A DNA stretch of 64,000 nt from Pseudomonadota bacterium (lineage in GTDB: Bacteria; Pseudomonadota; Gammaproteobacteria; Burkholderiales; Rhodocyclaceae), in NCBI GenBank assembly GCA_008501585.1, contig QQUN01000005.1, positions 186,001 to 250,000 on the forward strand, read 5' to 3'. Below are positions 51,873 to 61,130 of this stretch, in pieces. The translations under genes and the position numbers were made by a program. Every line of letters begins with the position of its first letter. The first letter of the stretch is position 1. The notes under the pieces were generated by a model. The model was not told the origin of the DNA. It was given only the letters and a program-made list of their open reading frames with translations, and did not search any database.

Positions 51873-52751
51873 ATGTCGCCCCATCTCGCCGGTGCGCTGT
51901 ATGTGGCCGTCTCGGCCAGCTGTTTCGGCGCCATGGCCATCTTCGCAAAATACGCTTACCAGGACGGCGTGGATGTGCCGACCCTGCTGCTGCTGCGATT
52001 CTCGATTGCCGCCGTGACCATGGTGGCGATCGTCATCGTACAGCGTCGCGTCTGGCCGCGCGGGCTCAATTTCTGGTTGCTCGCCGCGATGGGCGGCATC
52101 GGCTATGTGGGGCAGTCATACTGCTTCTTCTCGGCGCTGGAGTTCGCCTCCGCTGCGCTGGTGGCGCTACTGCTCTACCTGCACCCCTTCATGGTGACGC
52201 TGTTGAGTGCGGCGCTGTTCGGCCAGGCGCTGACCCGGATCCGGCTGCTGGCCGTCCTGGCCGCCTTGCTGGGGACCGCGCTGATCATTGGTGCCGATGT
52301 GTCCGGCCAGCCGGTGGGCATTGCGCTGGGCGTGGCCGCTGCGGTGATCTACTCGGCCTACCTGCTGACGGCCAACCGCGTCATGCGCCACGAAGACCCG
52401 GTGGCCGCCAGCACGCTGGTGATGAGCGCAGCGGCCGTGTCGCTGGCCGTGCTGGCGAGCTTCAATGGCGTGGCCCTGCCGCAGAGCCTGCCCGGCTGGA
52501 GCGCCATCCTGGCGATCGCCGGGGTGTCCACGGTGATTGCGATGGTGTGCCTGTTCATCGGGATCCAGCGCCTCGGCGCGGCCGACGCGGCAACGCTGTC
52601 GACGCTGGAGCCGGTGGTCACCACCGTGCTGGCAGCGGCCTTGCTCGGCGAACAGATCAGTGCGGTGCAGGTGCTCGGTGGCGGGGTCATCCTCGGCGCG
52701 GTGATCGTGCTGGCGCGCTACGGCCAGCCGGCCCCCCGGCCGGCACCATAA
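51873..52751 (+). CDS. EamA-family (DMT) transporter
   Basis: A 292-residue inner-membrane protein with ten predicted helices in two EamA repeats (about 7-140 and 150-285), as in drug/metabolite exporters. The substrate is unknown. AGGA seven bases upstream favours ATG 51873 over the GTG at 51867. Its stop codon lies at the edge of a terminator hairpin that works on the other strand. Confidence 0.88.
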   Translation: MSPHLAGALYVAVSASCFGAMAIFAKYAYQDGVDVPTLLLLRFSIAAVTMVAIVIVQRRVWPRGLNFWLLAAMGGIGYVGQSYCFFSALEFASAALVALLLYLHPFMVTLLSAALFGQALTRIRLLAVLAALLGTALIIGADVSGQPVGIALGVAAAVIYSAYLLTANRVMRHEDPVAASTLVMSAAAVSLAVLASFNGVALPQSLPGWSAILAIAGVSTVIAMVCLFIGIQRLGAADAATLSTLEPVVTTVLAAALLGEQISAVQVLGGGVILGAVIVLARYGQPAPRPAP

Positions 52752-52777
52752 AAAAGCGCGCAGACAGTGCTGCGCGC
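52750..52777 (-). terminator. terminator for the gamma-carbonic anhydrase gene
   Basis: Read on the minus strand: a GCGCGCAG/CTGCGCGC stem (52756-52763 with 52770-52777), 6-base loop, followed by six T (complement of A 52750-52755). It overlaps the last base pairs of the convergent EamA gene. Confidence 0.8.
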
Positions 52778-52802
52778 CAAAGACTTCTTGCCTGGAGGAG
52801 TG

Positions 52803-52844
52803 CGGATGTCGCGGAGACATCCGACGCCTTGAACTGTAAAGGCG
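52803..52844. other. two further hairpins in the EamA/carbonic-anhydrase gap
   Basis: CGGATGTC-gcgga-GACATCCG (52803-52823), then CGCCTT-gaactgta-AAGGCG (52825-52844). With the neighbouring terminator this makes three stems in under 100 bases. A tiny frame with a good ribosome site (GGAGGAG, ATG 52806, stop 52830-52832, eight codons) overlaps the first stem; its meaning is unclear. Confidence 0.35.
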
Positions 52845-52870
52845 ATCAGGCGACCTGCCTTTGATCTGCG

Positions 52871-53428
<558 letters not shown>

Positions 53429-53630
53429 TGTGTTGTCCTCTCTGCCCGGGCGTCTGCGCGCCTGTCCGCCGCCCACCGGCGGCGTGAAAAAACGGCAATC
53501 ATATCAACCATATGCTGCGCTGCAAACAGAAAAATCCCGCGAAACCACGGCAATCCGGCTGCACGGACAGGCGTCGCCGCGGCGGCAGTGATAGCATGCG
53601 ACGTCTCCAGAAATTGCCAATCGCGCGCCA

Positions 53631-54482
53631 ATGCTCAGTTATCGCCATGCCTACCATGCCGGCAATCATGCCGACGTCCTCAAGCACCTGACGCTGATGT
53701 TGACGCTCGACTATTTCAACCAGAAACCGGCGCCGTACTGGTATATCGACACCCATGCCGGGCCGGGCAGCTACCGCCTGGACCAGGGGCCGGCGGCGCG
53801 GACCCGTGAGTTCGATACCGGCCTGGGCCGGATTGCCGGAGCCACGCCGCGTCCCAAGTCGATCCGGCGTTATCTTGACGTGGTGGGCTGCAACAGCGAC
53901 GGCACGCTGCCGGCGGTCTATCCGGGGTCGCCGGAGATTGCGCACCGGCTGGTGCGCAGCGATGACCGGCTGCGCGTGTTCGAGCTGCATCCGACCGACT
54001 TCGACGCGCTGAACAAACACTTTGCACCGGCGGCGCGGCAGGTGCAGGTCAGCAAATCCGACGGCTTTGCCGCGCTCAAGGCCTTGCTGCCGCCGCCGAC
54101 ACGGCGCGCAGTGGTGTTGATCGACCCGCCTTACGAGGTCAAGCAGGACTACGACACGCTGGTCACCACGCTCGAGGCGAGCCTCAAACGCTTTGCGACC
54201 GGCTGTTTCCTGATCTGGTATCCCATCCTGGCGCGCCCGGAGTCCCGGCGCCTGCCCAAGAAGCTTCTCAAGCTGGGCGAGACGGCGCGTGGCTGGTTGC
54301 ATGCCACGCTGGAAGTCAGTGTGCCCGCGGCCGACGGCCTGGGCATGACCGGCAGCGGCATGTTCGTGCTCAACCCGCCCTGGCTGCTGGCCGACCAGCT
54401 TGCCGAGGCGCTGCCGTGGCTGACGCAGCACATGGGGGAGGGCGTGCCGGCGCGTTATCAACTAGATAGCCACAGCGAGTGA
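53631..54482 (+). CDS. rlmJ: 23S rRNA (adenine-2030-N6)-methyltransferase RlmJ
   Basis: A 283-residue enzyme. N-terminal LSYRHAYHAGNHADVLKH is the family signature, DTHAGPGSY forms the SAM site and IDPPYE the N6-adenine catalytic motif. E. coli RlmJ is 280 residues. It is followed 10 bases later by a MazG-like gene. Confidence 0.94.
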   Translation: MLSYRHAYHAGNHADVLKHLTLMLTLDYFNQKPAPYWYIDTHAGPGSYRLDQGPAARTREFDTGLGRIAGATPRPKSIRRYLDVVGCNSDGTLPAVYPGSPEIAHRLVRSDDRLRVFELHPTDFDALNKHFAPAARQVQVSKSDGFAALKALLPPPTRRAVVLIDPPYEVKQDYDTLVTTLEASLKRFATGCFLIWYPILARPESRRLPKKLLKLGETARGWLHATLEVSVPAADGLGMTGSGMFVLNPPWLLADQLAEALPWLTQHMGEGVPARYQLDSHSE

Positions 54483-54492
54483 GGGCCGGCGC

Positions 54493-54855
54493 ATGAGTTC
54501 ATCCGATCATAGCGAACTGATCGCCTTGCGCGACGCCCTGCGCGAATTTGCCGAGGCGCGGGACTGGGGGCAGTTTCACACCCCGAAAAACCTGGCGATG
54601 GCACTGATCGGCGAAGCTGCCGAGGTGGTGGAGCATTTCCAGTGGCGCACGGCCGAAGCGTCGGCGGCGCTTCCCGAGGCCGACCGGGCCGAGGTGGCGC
54701 TTGAACTGGCCGATGTGCTGCTCTATCTGGTACGGCTGGCCGATGTGCTGGACGTGGACCTGGCCGATGCGGCGCGGCGCAAGCTGGTCATCAATGAAGG
54801 GCGGTATCCCGCCGACAAGGCACATGGCCGGGCTGACAAATACACCCGGCTGTGA
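54493..54855 (+). CDS. MazG-like nucleotide pyrophosphohydrolase
   Basis: A 120-residue all-alpha NTP pyrophosphatase of the RS21-C6/dCTPase type. Metal-binding acids lie in IGEAAEVVEHFQW and ELADVLLYLVRLADVL. It probably hydrolyses dCTP or modified pyrimidine nucleotides as a house-cleaning enzyme. Confidence 0.88.
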   Translation: MSSSDHSELIALRDALREFAEARDWGQFHTPKNLAMALIGEAAEVVEHFQWRTAEASAALPEADRAEVALELADVLLYLVRLADVLDVDLADAARRKLVINEGRYPADKAHGRADKYTRL

Positions 54856-54876
54856 GCGCCTGGCGACGGTGACGGG

Positions 54877-55398
54877 TCAGATCGACAGCACTTCGTCGAG
54901 CGTGATGTCGACGATCAGGTCGTTCGACAGGGCTTCGAGGTCGGCCTGCAAGGCTGCCGCGTCGAGGTCCGCCCCGCCTTGCAGGCTGGCCTTGGCATGG
55001 AACATGGTTTCGCCCGACATGGCGGCACTGGAGGTCAGGGTGTTGAGCTCTTCGACGTTCACCGCATGGCGGGCCAGCACTTGCGAGACTTCGCGCACGA
55101 TGCCGACGCGGTCCTGGCCGACCAGCGTCAGGTGCAGACGGCGGGGCGAGGCTGCCGGTGCCACGTCGCTGGCGCGGGTCACGGTGACCTTCAGGGCATC
55201 CATGTGCTCCAGTGCGGCAATCAGTCCGTCGGCCGCTGCCTCGGGTACGGTCACGCGGAGAATGCCGGCAAATTTCCCGGCCAGTTGCGCCATGGACGAT
55301 TCGAGCCAGTTGCCACCGGCGTTGCTGATGGTGGTGGACAGGGCTTCAACCAGGCCGGGGCGATCATCGCCAATGGCGGTCAGAACAAGGCTACGCAT
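54877..55398 (-). CDS. ACT-domain regulatory protein, GcvR-like
   Basis: A 173-residue protein made of two ACT domains (about 3-75, LVLTAIGDDRPGLVEALS, and 90-168, LTLVGQDRVGIVREVSQVL). The layout matches GcvR, which in E. coli restrains the glycine-cleavage activator GcvA. No gcv genes are nearby, so the target is unknown. Confidence 0.82.
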   Translation of the reverse strand: MRSLVLTAIGDDRPGLVEALSTTISNAGGNWLESSMAQLAGKFAGILRVTVPEAAADGLIAALEHMDALKVTVTRASDVAPAASPRRLHLTLVGQDRVGIVREVSQVLARHAVNVEELNTLTSSAAMSGETMFHAKASLQGGADLDAAALQADLEALSNDLIVDITLDEVLSI

Positions 55399-55470
55399 GA
55401 GGCAACACTCCTGTCGAAATGATGCTCTGATTGTAGGCGAAAGCCGCGCGCTGCGGTCGGGAGGCGGCCG

Positions 55471-55794
55471 ATGATCACGCTGTGGGACATTCTGCCGGTG
55501 GCGCTGCTGGCGCTGATGGCCTGGTACTGGATGGACTCACTCAAGGCGCGCGAGGCGGCACTGCAGGCGGCGCGCTCGGCCTGCGCGCTGCGTAGCTTTC
55601 AGTTCCTCGACGACAGCGTGGCAACCGAGCGCACCCATTTTGGCCGCAATGGCAACGGCCAGGTGGTGTTGCGCCGGGTGTACCGCTTCGAGTTCTCGGA
55701 TACCGGAGACAATCGACGCCCTGGTTCGGTGGTGATGCTCGGCCGTCAGGTCGAGGTGGTGCAACTGGCCGGCGTGCTTGAGCTCGTCAAGTAG
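55471..55794 (+). CDS. DUF3301 family membrane protein
   Basis: A 107-residue protein with one N-terminal membrane helix (about 3-22, LWDILPVALLALMAWYW) and a basic cytoplasmic domain (RRVYRFEFSDTGDNRRPG). The function is unknown. It converges on the YhiN-like gene; the two stop codons share the palindrome GTAGCGCTAC. Confidence 0.75.
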   Translation: MITLWDILPVALLALMAWYWMDSLKAREAALQAARSACALRSFQFLDDSVATERTHFGRNGNGQVVLRRVYRFEFSDTGDNRRPGSVVMLGRQVEVVQLAGVLELVK

Positions 55795-55796
55795 CG

Positions 55797-56993
55797 CTAC
55801 AGGGCTTCGCCGGCCGCCACCGCCGAGGACCAGGCCCACTGGAAGTTGTAGCCGCCGAGGTGGCCGGTAACGTCCACCACCTCGCCGATGAAATACAGCC
55901 CCGGAACCGTCAGGGCCGCCATGGTCTTGGACGACAGTGCCCGGGTATCGACCCCGCCCAGCGTGACCTCCGCCTTGCTGAAGCCCTGTGTGCCCGAAGG
56001 GGCGAGCGACCAGTTGCCCAATGCCTCGGCGATGGCCTGGCGGGTCTTGGCACCAATTTGCCGCAGCGGGGCATGCCAGCCGTGCAGCTCGGCCCAGGCC
56101 TTGGCGAAACGTTTGGGCAGCACCTCGCCCAATACGTTGCCGAGCAGGGCATTGCTGTCCGCGTGCTCGGCGAGCCAGGTGGCGGCGTCGTGCCCGGACA
56201 GCAGGTCGAGCCGGATGGGTTCAGGCCGCCCCGCCGCGCAGGCTTGCTGCCAGTAGCTGGAGATCTGCAGGATCGCCGGGCCGGACAGGCCGCGATGGGT
56301 GACCAAGGCCCGTTCGCGAAATTCTCCTCCGGCGCAGCGGGCCACGACGTCGAAGGCGGCGCCGGCGAGCGGGGCCAGTGCGGCGAGCGTGTCCGCATCC
56401 AGGGTCAGCGGGACAAGGGCAGGGCGGGGTGCCACCACCGGCAGGTCGAATTGCCGTGCAATCCGGTAGCCGAGGTCGGTGGCGCCAATCTTGGGGATCG
56501 ACAAACCGCCCGTCGCCACGATCACGGCGGCGGCGTCGAACTGGCCATGGTCGGTCCTCAGCATGAAGCGCCCCGCCTCGTCGCGCGACACCGCGTCGAC
56601 CTTGACCGGCGCGGCCCAATCGACCTGGCCGTCCTCGCATTCGCTGACCAGCATGTCGATGATCTGCTGGCTGCTGTCATCACAAAAGAGCTGCCCGAGG
56701 GACTTCTCGTGATAGCGAATGCCATGGCGCTCGACCAGCGCGATGAATTCCGGTGCGCCATAGCGGGCCAGCGCCGAGCGGCAGAAATGGGGGTTCTGGG
56801 AGAGAAAGTTGGCCGCGCTGACGCTGCGGTTGGTGAAATTGCAGCGGCCACCGCCGGAGATCCGGATCTTCTCCGCCCGCGTGGTGGCATGGTCGACGAG
56901 CAACACCCGGCGGCCGCGCTGTGCGGCCCGCGCGGCGCACATCATGCCGCCGGCGCCGGCGCCGATCACGATGGCATCGTAGCTGCGCTTCAC
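55797..56993 (-). CDS. HI0933/YhiN-family flavoprotein
   Basis: A 398-residue FAD-binding oxidoreductase: N-terminal VIGAGAGGMMCAARAAQRG, the family hallmark KIRISGGGRCNFTN, and the C-terminal FIGEVVDVTGHLGGYNFQWA. The substrate is unknown in most members; BaiN, a gut bile-acid reductase, belongs to it. The protein is full length. Confidence 0.9.
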   Translation of the reverse strand: MKRSYDAIVIGAGAGGMMCAARAAQRGRRVLLVDHATTRAEKIRISGGGRCNFTNRSVSAANFLSQNPHFCRSALARYGAPEFIALVERHGIRYHEKSLGQLFCDDSSQQIIDMLVSECEDGQVDWAAPVKVDAVSRDEAGRFMLRTDHGQFDAAAVIVATGGLSIPKIGATDLGYRIARQFDLPVVAPRPALVPLTLDADTLAALAPLAGAAFDVVARCAGGEFRERALVTHRGLSGPAILQISSYWQQACAAGRPEPIRLDLLSGHDAATWLAEHADSNALLGNVLGEVLPKRFAKAWAELHGWHAPLRQIGAKTRQAIAEALGNWSLAPSGTQGFSKAEVTLGGVDTRALSSKTMAALTVPGLYFIGEVVDVTGHLGGYNFQWAWSSAVAAGEAL

Positions 56994-57164
56994 GGTGGTG
57001 TGACCTCGTCGTAAGGAAAGCGGCGAAGCTTATCGGTCCGGCGAATGGCGCGCAACGCGCAATACGCCCGGCGCTTGTTCATCGCGGTGCGGCATGCCTT
57101 AATAGCAGCATGGACGACACGCGCTTGCGCGATGCCGGACGTCGTCGCGATGACAGGAGGCCCC

Positions 57165-57458
57165 ATGAGTCAAAAACGCTTGACCGAGAACGTGGTGATG
57201 CAGAACCTGGCGAGCCTGGAGGGCTGGTCGCTCAATGAGGACAAGACGGCGATTGCGCGCAGTTTCCGGTTCCGGGATTTCAACGCGGCCTTTGGCTTCA
57301 TGAGCCGTATCGCGCTGATGGCCGAGCGCCTCGACCACCATCCGGCGTGGTCGAATACCTACAACCGGGTGGATATCACGCTGACGACTCACGACGCCGG
57401 TGGTTTGTCGGAAAAGGACATGGTGATGGCCCGGTTTATCAACGATCTGGGCGCATGA
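57165..57458 (+). CDS. phhB: 4a-hydroxytetrahydrobiopterin dehydratase
   Basis: A 97-residue pterin-4a-carbinolamine dehydratase that regenerates pterin cofactor for aromatic amino acid hydroxylases, and can moonlight as DcoH. The active-site histidines lie in RLDHHPAW and TLTTHDAGG. The start at 57165 has AGGAGG upstream; a longer open frame from 57045 is unsupported. Confidence 0.92.
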   Translation: MSQKRLTENVVMQNLASLEGWSLNEDKTAIARSFRFRDFNAAFGFMSRIALMAERLDHHPAWSNTYNRVDITLTTHDAGGLSEKDMVMARFINDLGA

Positions 57459-57573
57459 TGCAGTGCGCCATGATCGCCCCTGTCTGAGGTGGTAAGCTCG
57501 GGCATCAAGACGGCACCGTCAGCGTACGCTGCGAGCAAAAAATCCGATCAGGAGCCGCCGTCAGGGAGAGCAG

Positions 57574-58437
57574 ATGAAGCAGATCGAATGGCGCGCATTC
57601 CCGTATGGGGACCGCGTCTATCGTTATACCGGTTCGTCACTGGCGACCCATTGGCCCGCTCTGCACAGCGGTGATCGAGAAATCTTTCCCGATGCGCACC
57701 GCGTGGCGGATCAGCTCGAGCGTTGTGGCCCGGCGCTCTCGCATGATGCCGACCCCAATACCTTGGCCGAGTTGCTGCAATCGGCGTGGCGCGACTACCA
57801 CGCGGGGGATTTCTGCGCGGCCATGACCACCGGCCATGCGGTCGGGCCGATCGGTGCCGTGGTGGCGGGCAGGGCGGCCATCGCCTACGCCATGCACCTG
57901 GAGAACGACCCGGAACGCGTTCTCTCCCTGTTATGCGATACCGCCTCGCATTGCGAGCGACTGAGCCAGATTGAGCCCGGCTGGGCGAACGTCTGGTACA
58001 CCCATGCCCTTGCGCTGGCCCGTTACAGTCAGCAGATTTCGATCGTCAAGGCCCTTGGCCGCGGGCTGGGCAGCAAGGTGCGGCAGAGCCTGATGATCGC
58101 CATCGCCCTCGAGCCCGATCATGCGGCGGCACATGCGGCCCTGGGGGGCTATCACATCGAGGTGGCCGACAAGGTCGGACGTGTGGTGGCGCGTCTGGCC
58201 CACGGCGCCAGCCGCTCGCAGGGCTTGCGTCATTTCGAACGCGCCATCGTGCTCGATCCGGAGTCGCCGAGCATCCGCATTGCCTACGCCAATGCGCTGT
58301 CGGCCAGTCGCCGCAGCCGGCGAAGCGTGGCCGTCGAGCGCAATATTTCGGCCGCGGCAGCATGCCGTCCGCGCGATGCGATTGCCCACCTCGATGCGGA
58401 GCGTGCCAGGGCCTTGCTGGAGGCGGTGGGGGTATAA
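57574..58437 (+). CDS. TPR-like protein of unknown function
   Basis: A 287-residue soluble protein rich in helical pairs resembling tetratricopeptide repeats (AIALEPDHAAAHAALGGYHIEVADKVGR split over 176-203; then AIVLDPESPSIRIAYANALS). A GGGAGAG ribosome site precedes the start. No catalytic motif is visible. It stands alone between phhB and a bidirectional terminator. Confidence 0.72.
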   Translation: MKQIEWRAFPYGDRVYRYTGSSLATHWPALHSGDREIFPDAHRVADQLERCGPALSHDADPNTLAELLQSAWRDYHAGDFCAAMTTGHAVGPIGAVVAGRAAIAYAMHLENDPERVLSLLCDTASHCERLSQIEPGWANVWYTHALALARYSQQISIVKALGRGLGSKVRQSLMIAIALEPDHAAAHAALGGYHIEVADKVGRVVARLAHGASRSQGLRHFERAIVLDPESPSIRIAYANALSASRRSRRSVAVERNISAAAACRPRDAIAHLDAERARALLEAVGV

Positions 58438-58464
58438 AAAAACCGGCGCGAACGCCGGTTTTTT
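58437..58464. terminator. bidirectional terminator between TPR gene and metY
   Basis: AAAAAACCGGCG (58437-58448), loop CGAA, CGCCGGTTTTTT (58453-58464): a perfect 12-bp stem with T runs in both directions. Confidence 0.9.
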
Positions 58465-58479
58465 GTGCTTGATGCAGGC

Positions 58480-59751
58480 TCAGACCGCGTCGAGCGCCTG
58501 GCGCAGATCGGCGAGGATATCGTCGATATGCTCGATGCCGATCGACAGGCGCACCATGTCTTCCGATACGCCGGCTTTCTCCAGTTCGGCCGGGGAGAGC
58601 TGCCGGTGAGTGGTGCTGGCCGGATGGCAGGCCAGCGATTTCGCGTCGCCGATGTTGACCAGGCGCGTGACCAGCTTGAGCGCATCCTGGAAGCGTCCGC
58701 CCGCCGCGAGGCCACCTTTTACGCCAAAGGACAGAATGCCCGAGGCGCGGCCCCCCATGTACTTCTCGACCAGCCCAAAGTCCTTGTGGTTGCTCAGCCC
58801 GGCATAGTTGACCCACTCGACCTTGTCGTGGCCCTGCAGGAACTCGGCCACGCGCACGGCGTTCTCGCAGATGCGGTCCATGCGCAGGGCGACGGTTTCA
58901 ATGCCCTGGAGGATCAGGAAAGCGTTGAACGGGCTGATGGCCGCGCCCATGTTGCGCAGGGGCACGACGCGGGCGCGGGCGATGTAGGCCGCGGCACCCA
59001 GCGCCTCGGTGTACACCACGCCGTGGTACGACGGGTCGGGCTCGTTCAGCCGCTTGAAACGTGCCTTGTGCTCGGCCCACGGGAACTTGCCGGAATCGAC
59101 GATCATGCCGCCGATCGAGTTGCCGTGCCCGCCCAGATACTTGGTGAGCGAGTGCACCACGATGTCGGCACCGTGTTCGATGGGGCGGCACAGATAGGGC
59201 GTCGGCACGGTGTTGTCGACAATGACCGGAATGCCGTTGCGATGGGCGATTTCGACCAGGCGCTCGAAATCGGTGATGTTGCCCAGCGGGTTGCCGACCG
59301 ACTCGCAGAAAATCGCCTTGGTGCGCGCGTCGATCAGGGTTTCGAATTGTTCCGGCTGGCGGTAGTCGGCAAAGCGCACCTCAATGCCCATCTGGGGCAG
59401 GGTGTGGGCAAAGAGGTTGTAGGTGCCACCGTAAAGCGTCGAGGCCGAGACGATGTTGTCGCCCGCTTCCGTGATGGTCTGGATGGCATAGGTGATCGCC
59501 GCCATGCCGGACGCCAGCGCCAGGCCGGCAATGCCGCCCTCCATGGCCGCCACGCGCGCTTCGAGCACCGCCTGCGTCGGGTTCATGATACGGGTGTAGA
59601 TGTTGCCTTCGACTTTCAGGTCGAACAGGTCTGCGCCGTGCTGTGTGTCGTTGAACGCGTAGGACGTGGTCTGGTAGATCGGCACCGCCACCGCGTTGGT
59701 CGTCGGATCGGGTGAGTAGCCGCCGTGGACAGCCAGTGTTTCGAGTTTCAT
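58480..59751 (-). CDS. metY: O-acetylhomoserine sulfhydrylase
   Basis: A 423-residue PLP enzyme of the Cys/Met metabolism family that makes homocysteine from O-acetylhomoserine and sulfide. PLP lysine K204 is in [12 protein letters not shown], and the MetY-type N-terminus [17 protein letters not shown] is clear. The start at 59751 was chosen by homology; the frame is open 97 codons further but without family resemblance. An extended -10 promoter lies 36 bases upstream. Confidence 0.93.
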   Translation of the reverse strand: MKLETLAVHGGYSPDPTTNAVAVPIYQTTSYAFNDTQHGADLFDLKVEGNIYTRIMNPTQAVLEARVAAMEGGIAGLALASGMAAITYAIQTITEAGDNIVSASTLYGGTYNLFAHTLPQMGIEVRFADYRQPEQFETLIDARTKAIFCESVGNPLGNITDFERLVEIAHRNGIPVIVDNTVPTPYLCRPIEHGADIVVHSLTKYLGGHGNSIGGMIVDSGKFPWAEHKARFKRLNEPDPSYHGVVYTEALGAAAYIARARVVPLRNMGAAISPFNAFLILQGIETVALRMDRICENAVRVAEFLQGHDKVEWVNYAGLSNHKDFGLVEKYMGGRASGILSFGVKGGLAAGGRFQDALKLVTRLVNIGDAKSLACHPASTTHRQLSPAELEKAGVSEDMVRLSIGIEHIDDILADLRQALDAV

Positions 59752-59786
59752 CGGTGCGCCCCTCTGCATGCCAGTTAAAGCGGGAA

Positions 59787-59795
59787 AGTATATCA
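59787..59795 (-). promoter_or_regulatory. extended -10 promoter of metY
   Basis: On the minus strand TGATATACT (TG-n-TATACT) with no convincing -35 box 17 bases upstream. It is the best promoter candidate in the 214-base gap before metY; no riboswitch-like structure was recognised there. Confidence 0.4.
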
Positions 59796-59965
59796 AGCTG
59801 GCCGGGCGACGGGCGGCGGTGCATCTGGTCGGCAAAATGTTGACCGAACGCAAATCGGCGGCTAAAAACACAGGATAAAGCGGCATAAAAATGTCGCACC
59901 ACCGTGCATGACACAAGGGCCTTCCGCGTGCTTGCCGGACACATAAAATTGACGGAGGAGACATC

Positions 59966-60325
59966 ATGATCGCGTCAACCGACCGCATGGCCGGGTGGCT
60001 TGAGGTAGCAGCGGCGCCGCTTTGGTCTGCAGCCCAGGCCACGCTGAGGATTCATCCTGTCTGCATGCACCACTGCACCTGCCATGCCATCTCGCTCAAC
60101 GGCCGCTGGGTCTGCTCAAGCGACGGCAGCCTGACGATTTTCCACAGCCGTCAGTCCGCCGAGCATTTCCTTGAACTGGCCCATATCGATCACTACGAAC
60201 TGGGCGAGCCGGCGGAAATTTCCGAGAACATGCCGCTCAAGACGCAATGCGTGTCGTTCAGACCGCGCAAGGGGCTCGTTGCCTGCCGCATGCGTTGCAA
60301 CGAGGGCAGCTTGCTGGATTCCTGA
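59966..60325 (+). CDS. Cys/His-rich orphan protein (119 aa)
   Basis: I do not recognise this family. A strong GGAGGAG precedes the start and codon use is typical of the neighbours, so it is probably real. The motif CMHHCTCHA near residue 33 (three cysteines, three histidines in nine residues) and four further cysteines, including CRMRC near the end, suggest metal binding. There is no signal peptide. It stands alone between metY and a convergent macro-domain gene, with four bases between stops. Confidence 0.65.
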   Translation: MIASTDRMAGWLEVAAAPLWSAAQATLRIHPVCMHHCTCHAISLNGRWVCSSDGSLTIFHSRQSAEHFLELAHIDHYELGEPAEISENMPLKTQCVSFRPRKGLVACRMRCNEGSLLDS

Positions 60326-60329
60326 CGGT

Positions 60330-60896
60330 TCAATCCGCCGGCGGCAGGGCATCGATGGCTGCGGTGAGAACCGTGGCCATTTTTGCGTCATAGGCAACGA
60401 GCGTGATCTGGCCGATGCCGTTATCAGCCTGCAGCGCTGTTCGGCATTCGGTTGCAGCGATGCGGGCAGCCGAAACGGCCGGGTAGCCATAGACGCCGCA
60501 ACTGATGGCGGGAAATGCGATGCTGCGTGCACCCTGGCGGATCGCCAGCGAAAACACACTGCGGTAGCACGCGGCGAGCAAGTGCGGTTCCTGGTGCTGC
60601 CCGCCTTGCCACACCGGCCCCACGGTATGGGCAATCCAGCGCGCGGGCAAACCGAAGCCGGGTGTCAGGCGCGCTTCACCGGTCGGGCAGCCCCCGAGTG
60701 TTCGGCAGAAGGTGAGAAGCTCGGGGCCCGCCGCCCGATGGATCGCACCATCGACACCGCCGCCGCCGAGCAGGCTTTCATTCGCCGCATTGACGATCAT
60801 ATCGACCGACAGGGTGGTGATGTCGCCTTGCCAGACACGGAGTCCGTCAGCGCCCAGAACAATCGATCCCGATGCCTTGGTGGATCGTGTTGCCAT
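60330..60896 (-). CDS. macro-domain ADP-ribose hydrolase (YmdB/MacroD-like)
   Basis: A 188-residue macro domain. Key segments are [37 protein letters not shown] (ADP-ribose loop) and [10 protein letters not shown]. Relatives deacetylate O-acetyl-ADP-ribose or remove ADP-ribose from proteins. It is convergent with the orphan gene, and an AT-rich intergenic stretch lies upstream. Confidence 0.9.
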   Translation of the reverse strand: MATRSTKASGSIVLGADGLRVWQGDITTLSVDMIVNAANESLLGGGGVDGAIHRAAGPELLTFCRTLGGCPTGEARLTPGFGLPARWIAHTVGPVWQGGQHQEPHLLAACYRSVFSLAIRQGARSIAFPAISCGVYGYPAVSAARIAATECRTALQADNGIGQITLVAYDAKMATVLTAAIDALPPAD

Positions 60897-61130
60897 GAAA
60901 GGCCTCCTGATGGCTTTTGCAGCCTGTCGAAACGAAGAAGTCCTGACCGATTCTGGTCCGGCCTTGGAGGGGACGCAAGCTTGGTTCTTCCGTTAGGTTA
61001 ATGGTTTACATAATACAAATTATCGCGGTTTACGGAGCCTACCTACCGACGTGCAGGAGATGGTGTGATGCGGGGTCTTCTCCAACCGCTAGCGCACCGC
61101 CTGCCGGGCGCCAGCGGCGCCAGGCCTGTC

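Noticed and set aside
59752-59965. Possible SAM or SAH riboswitch upstream of metY
   Set aside because: I could not find a matching conserved core or pairing; only an extended -10 promoter is supported.
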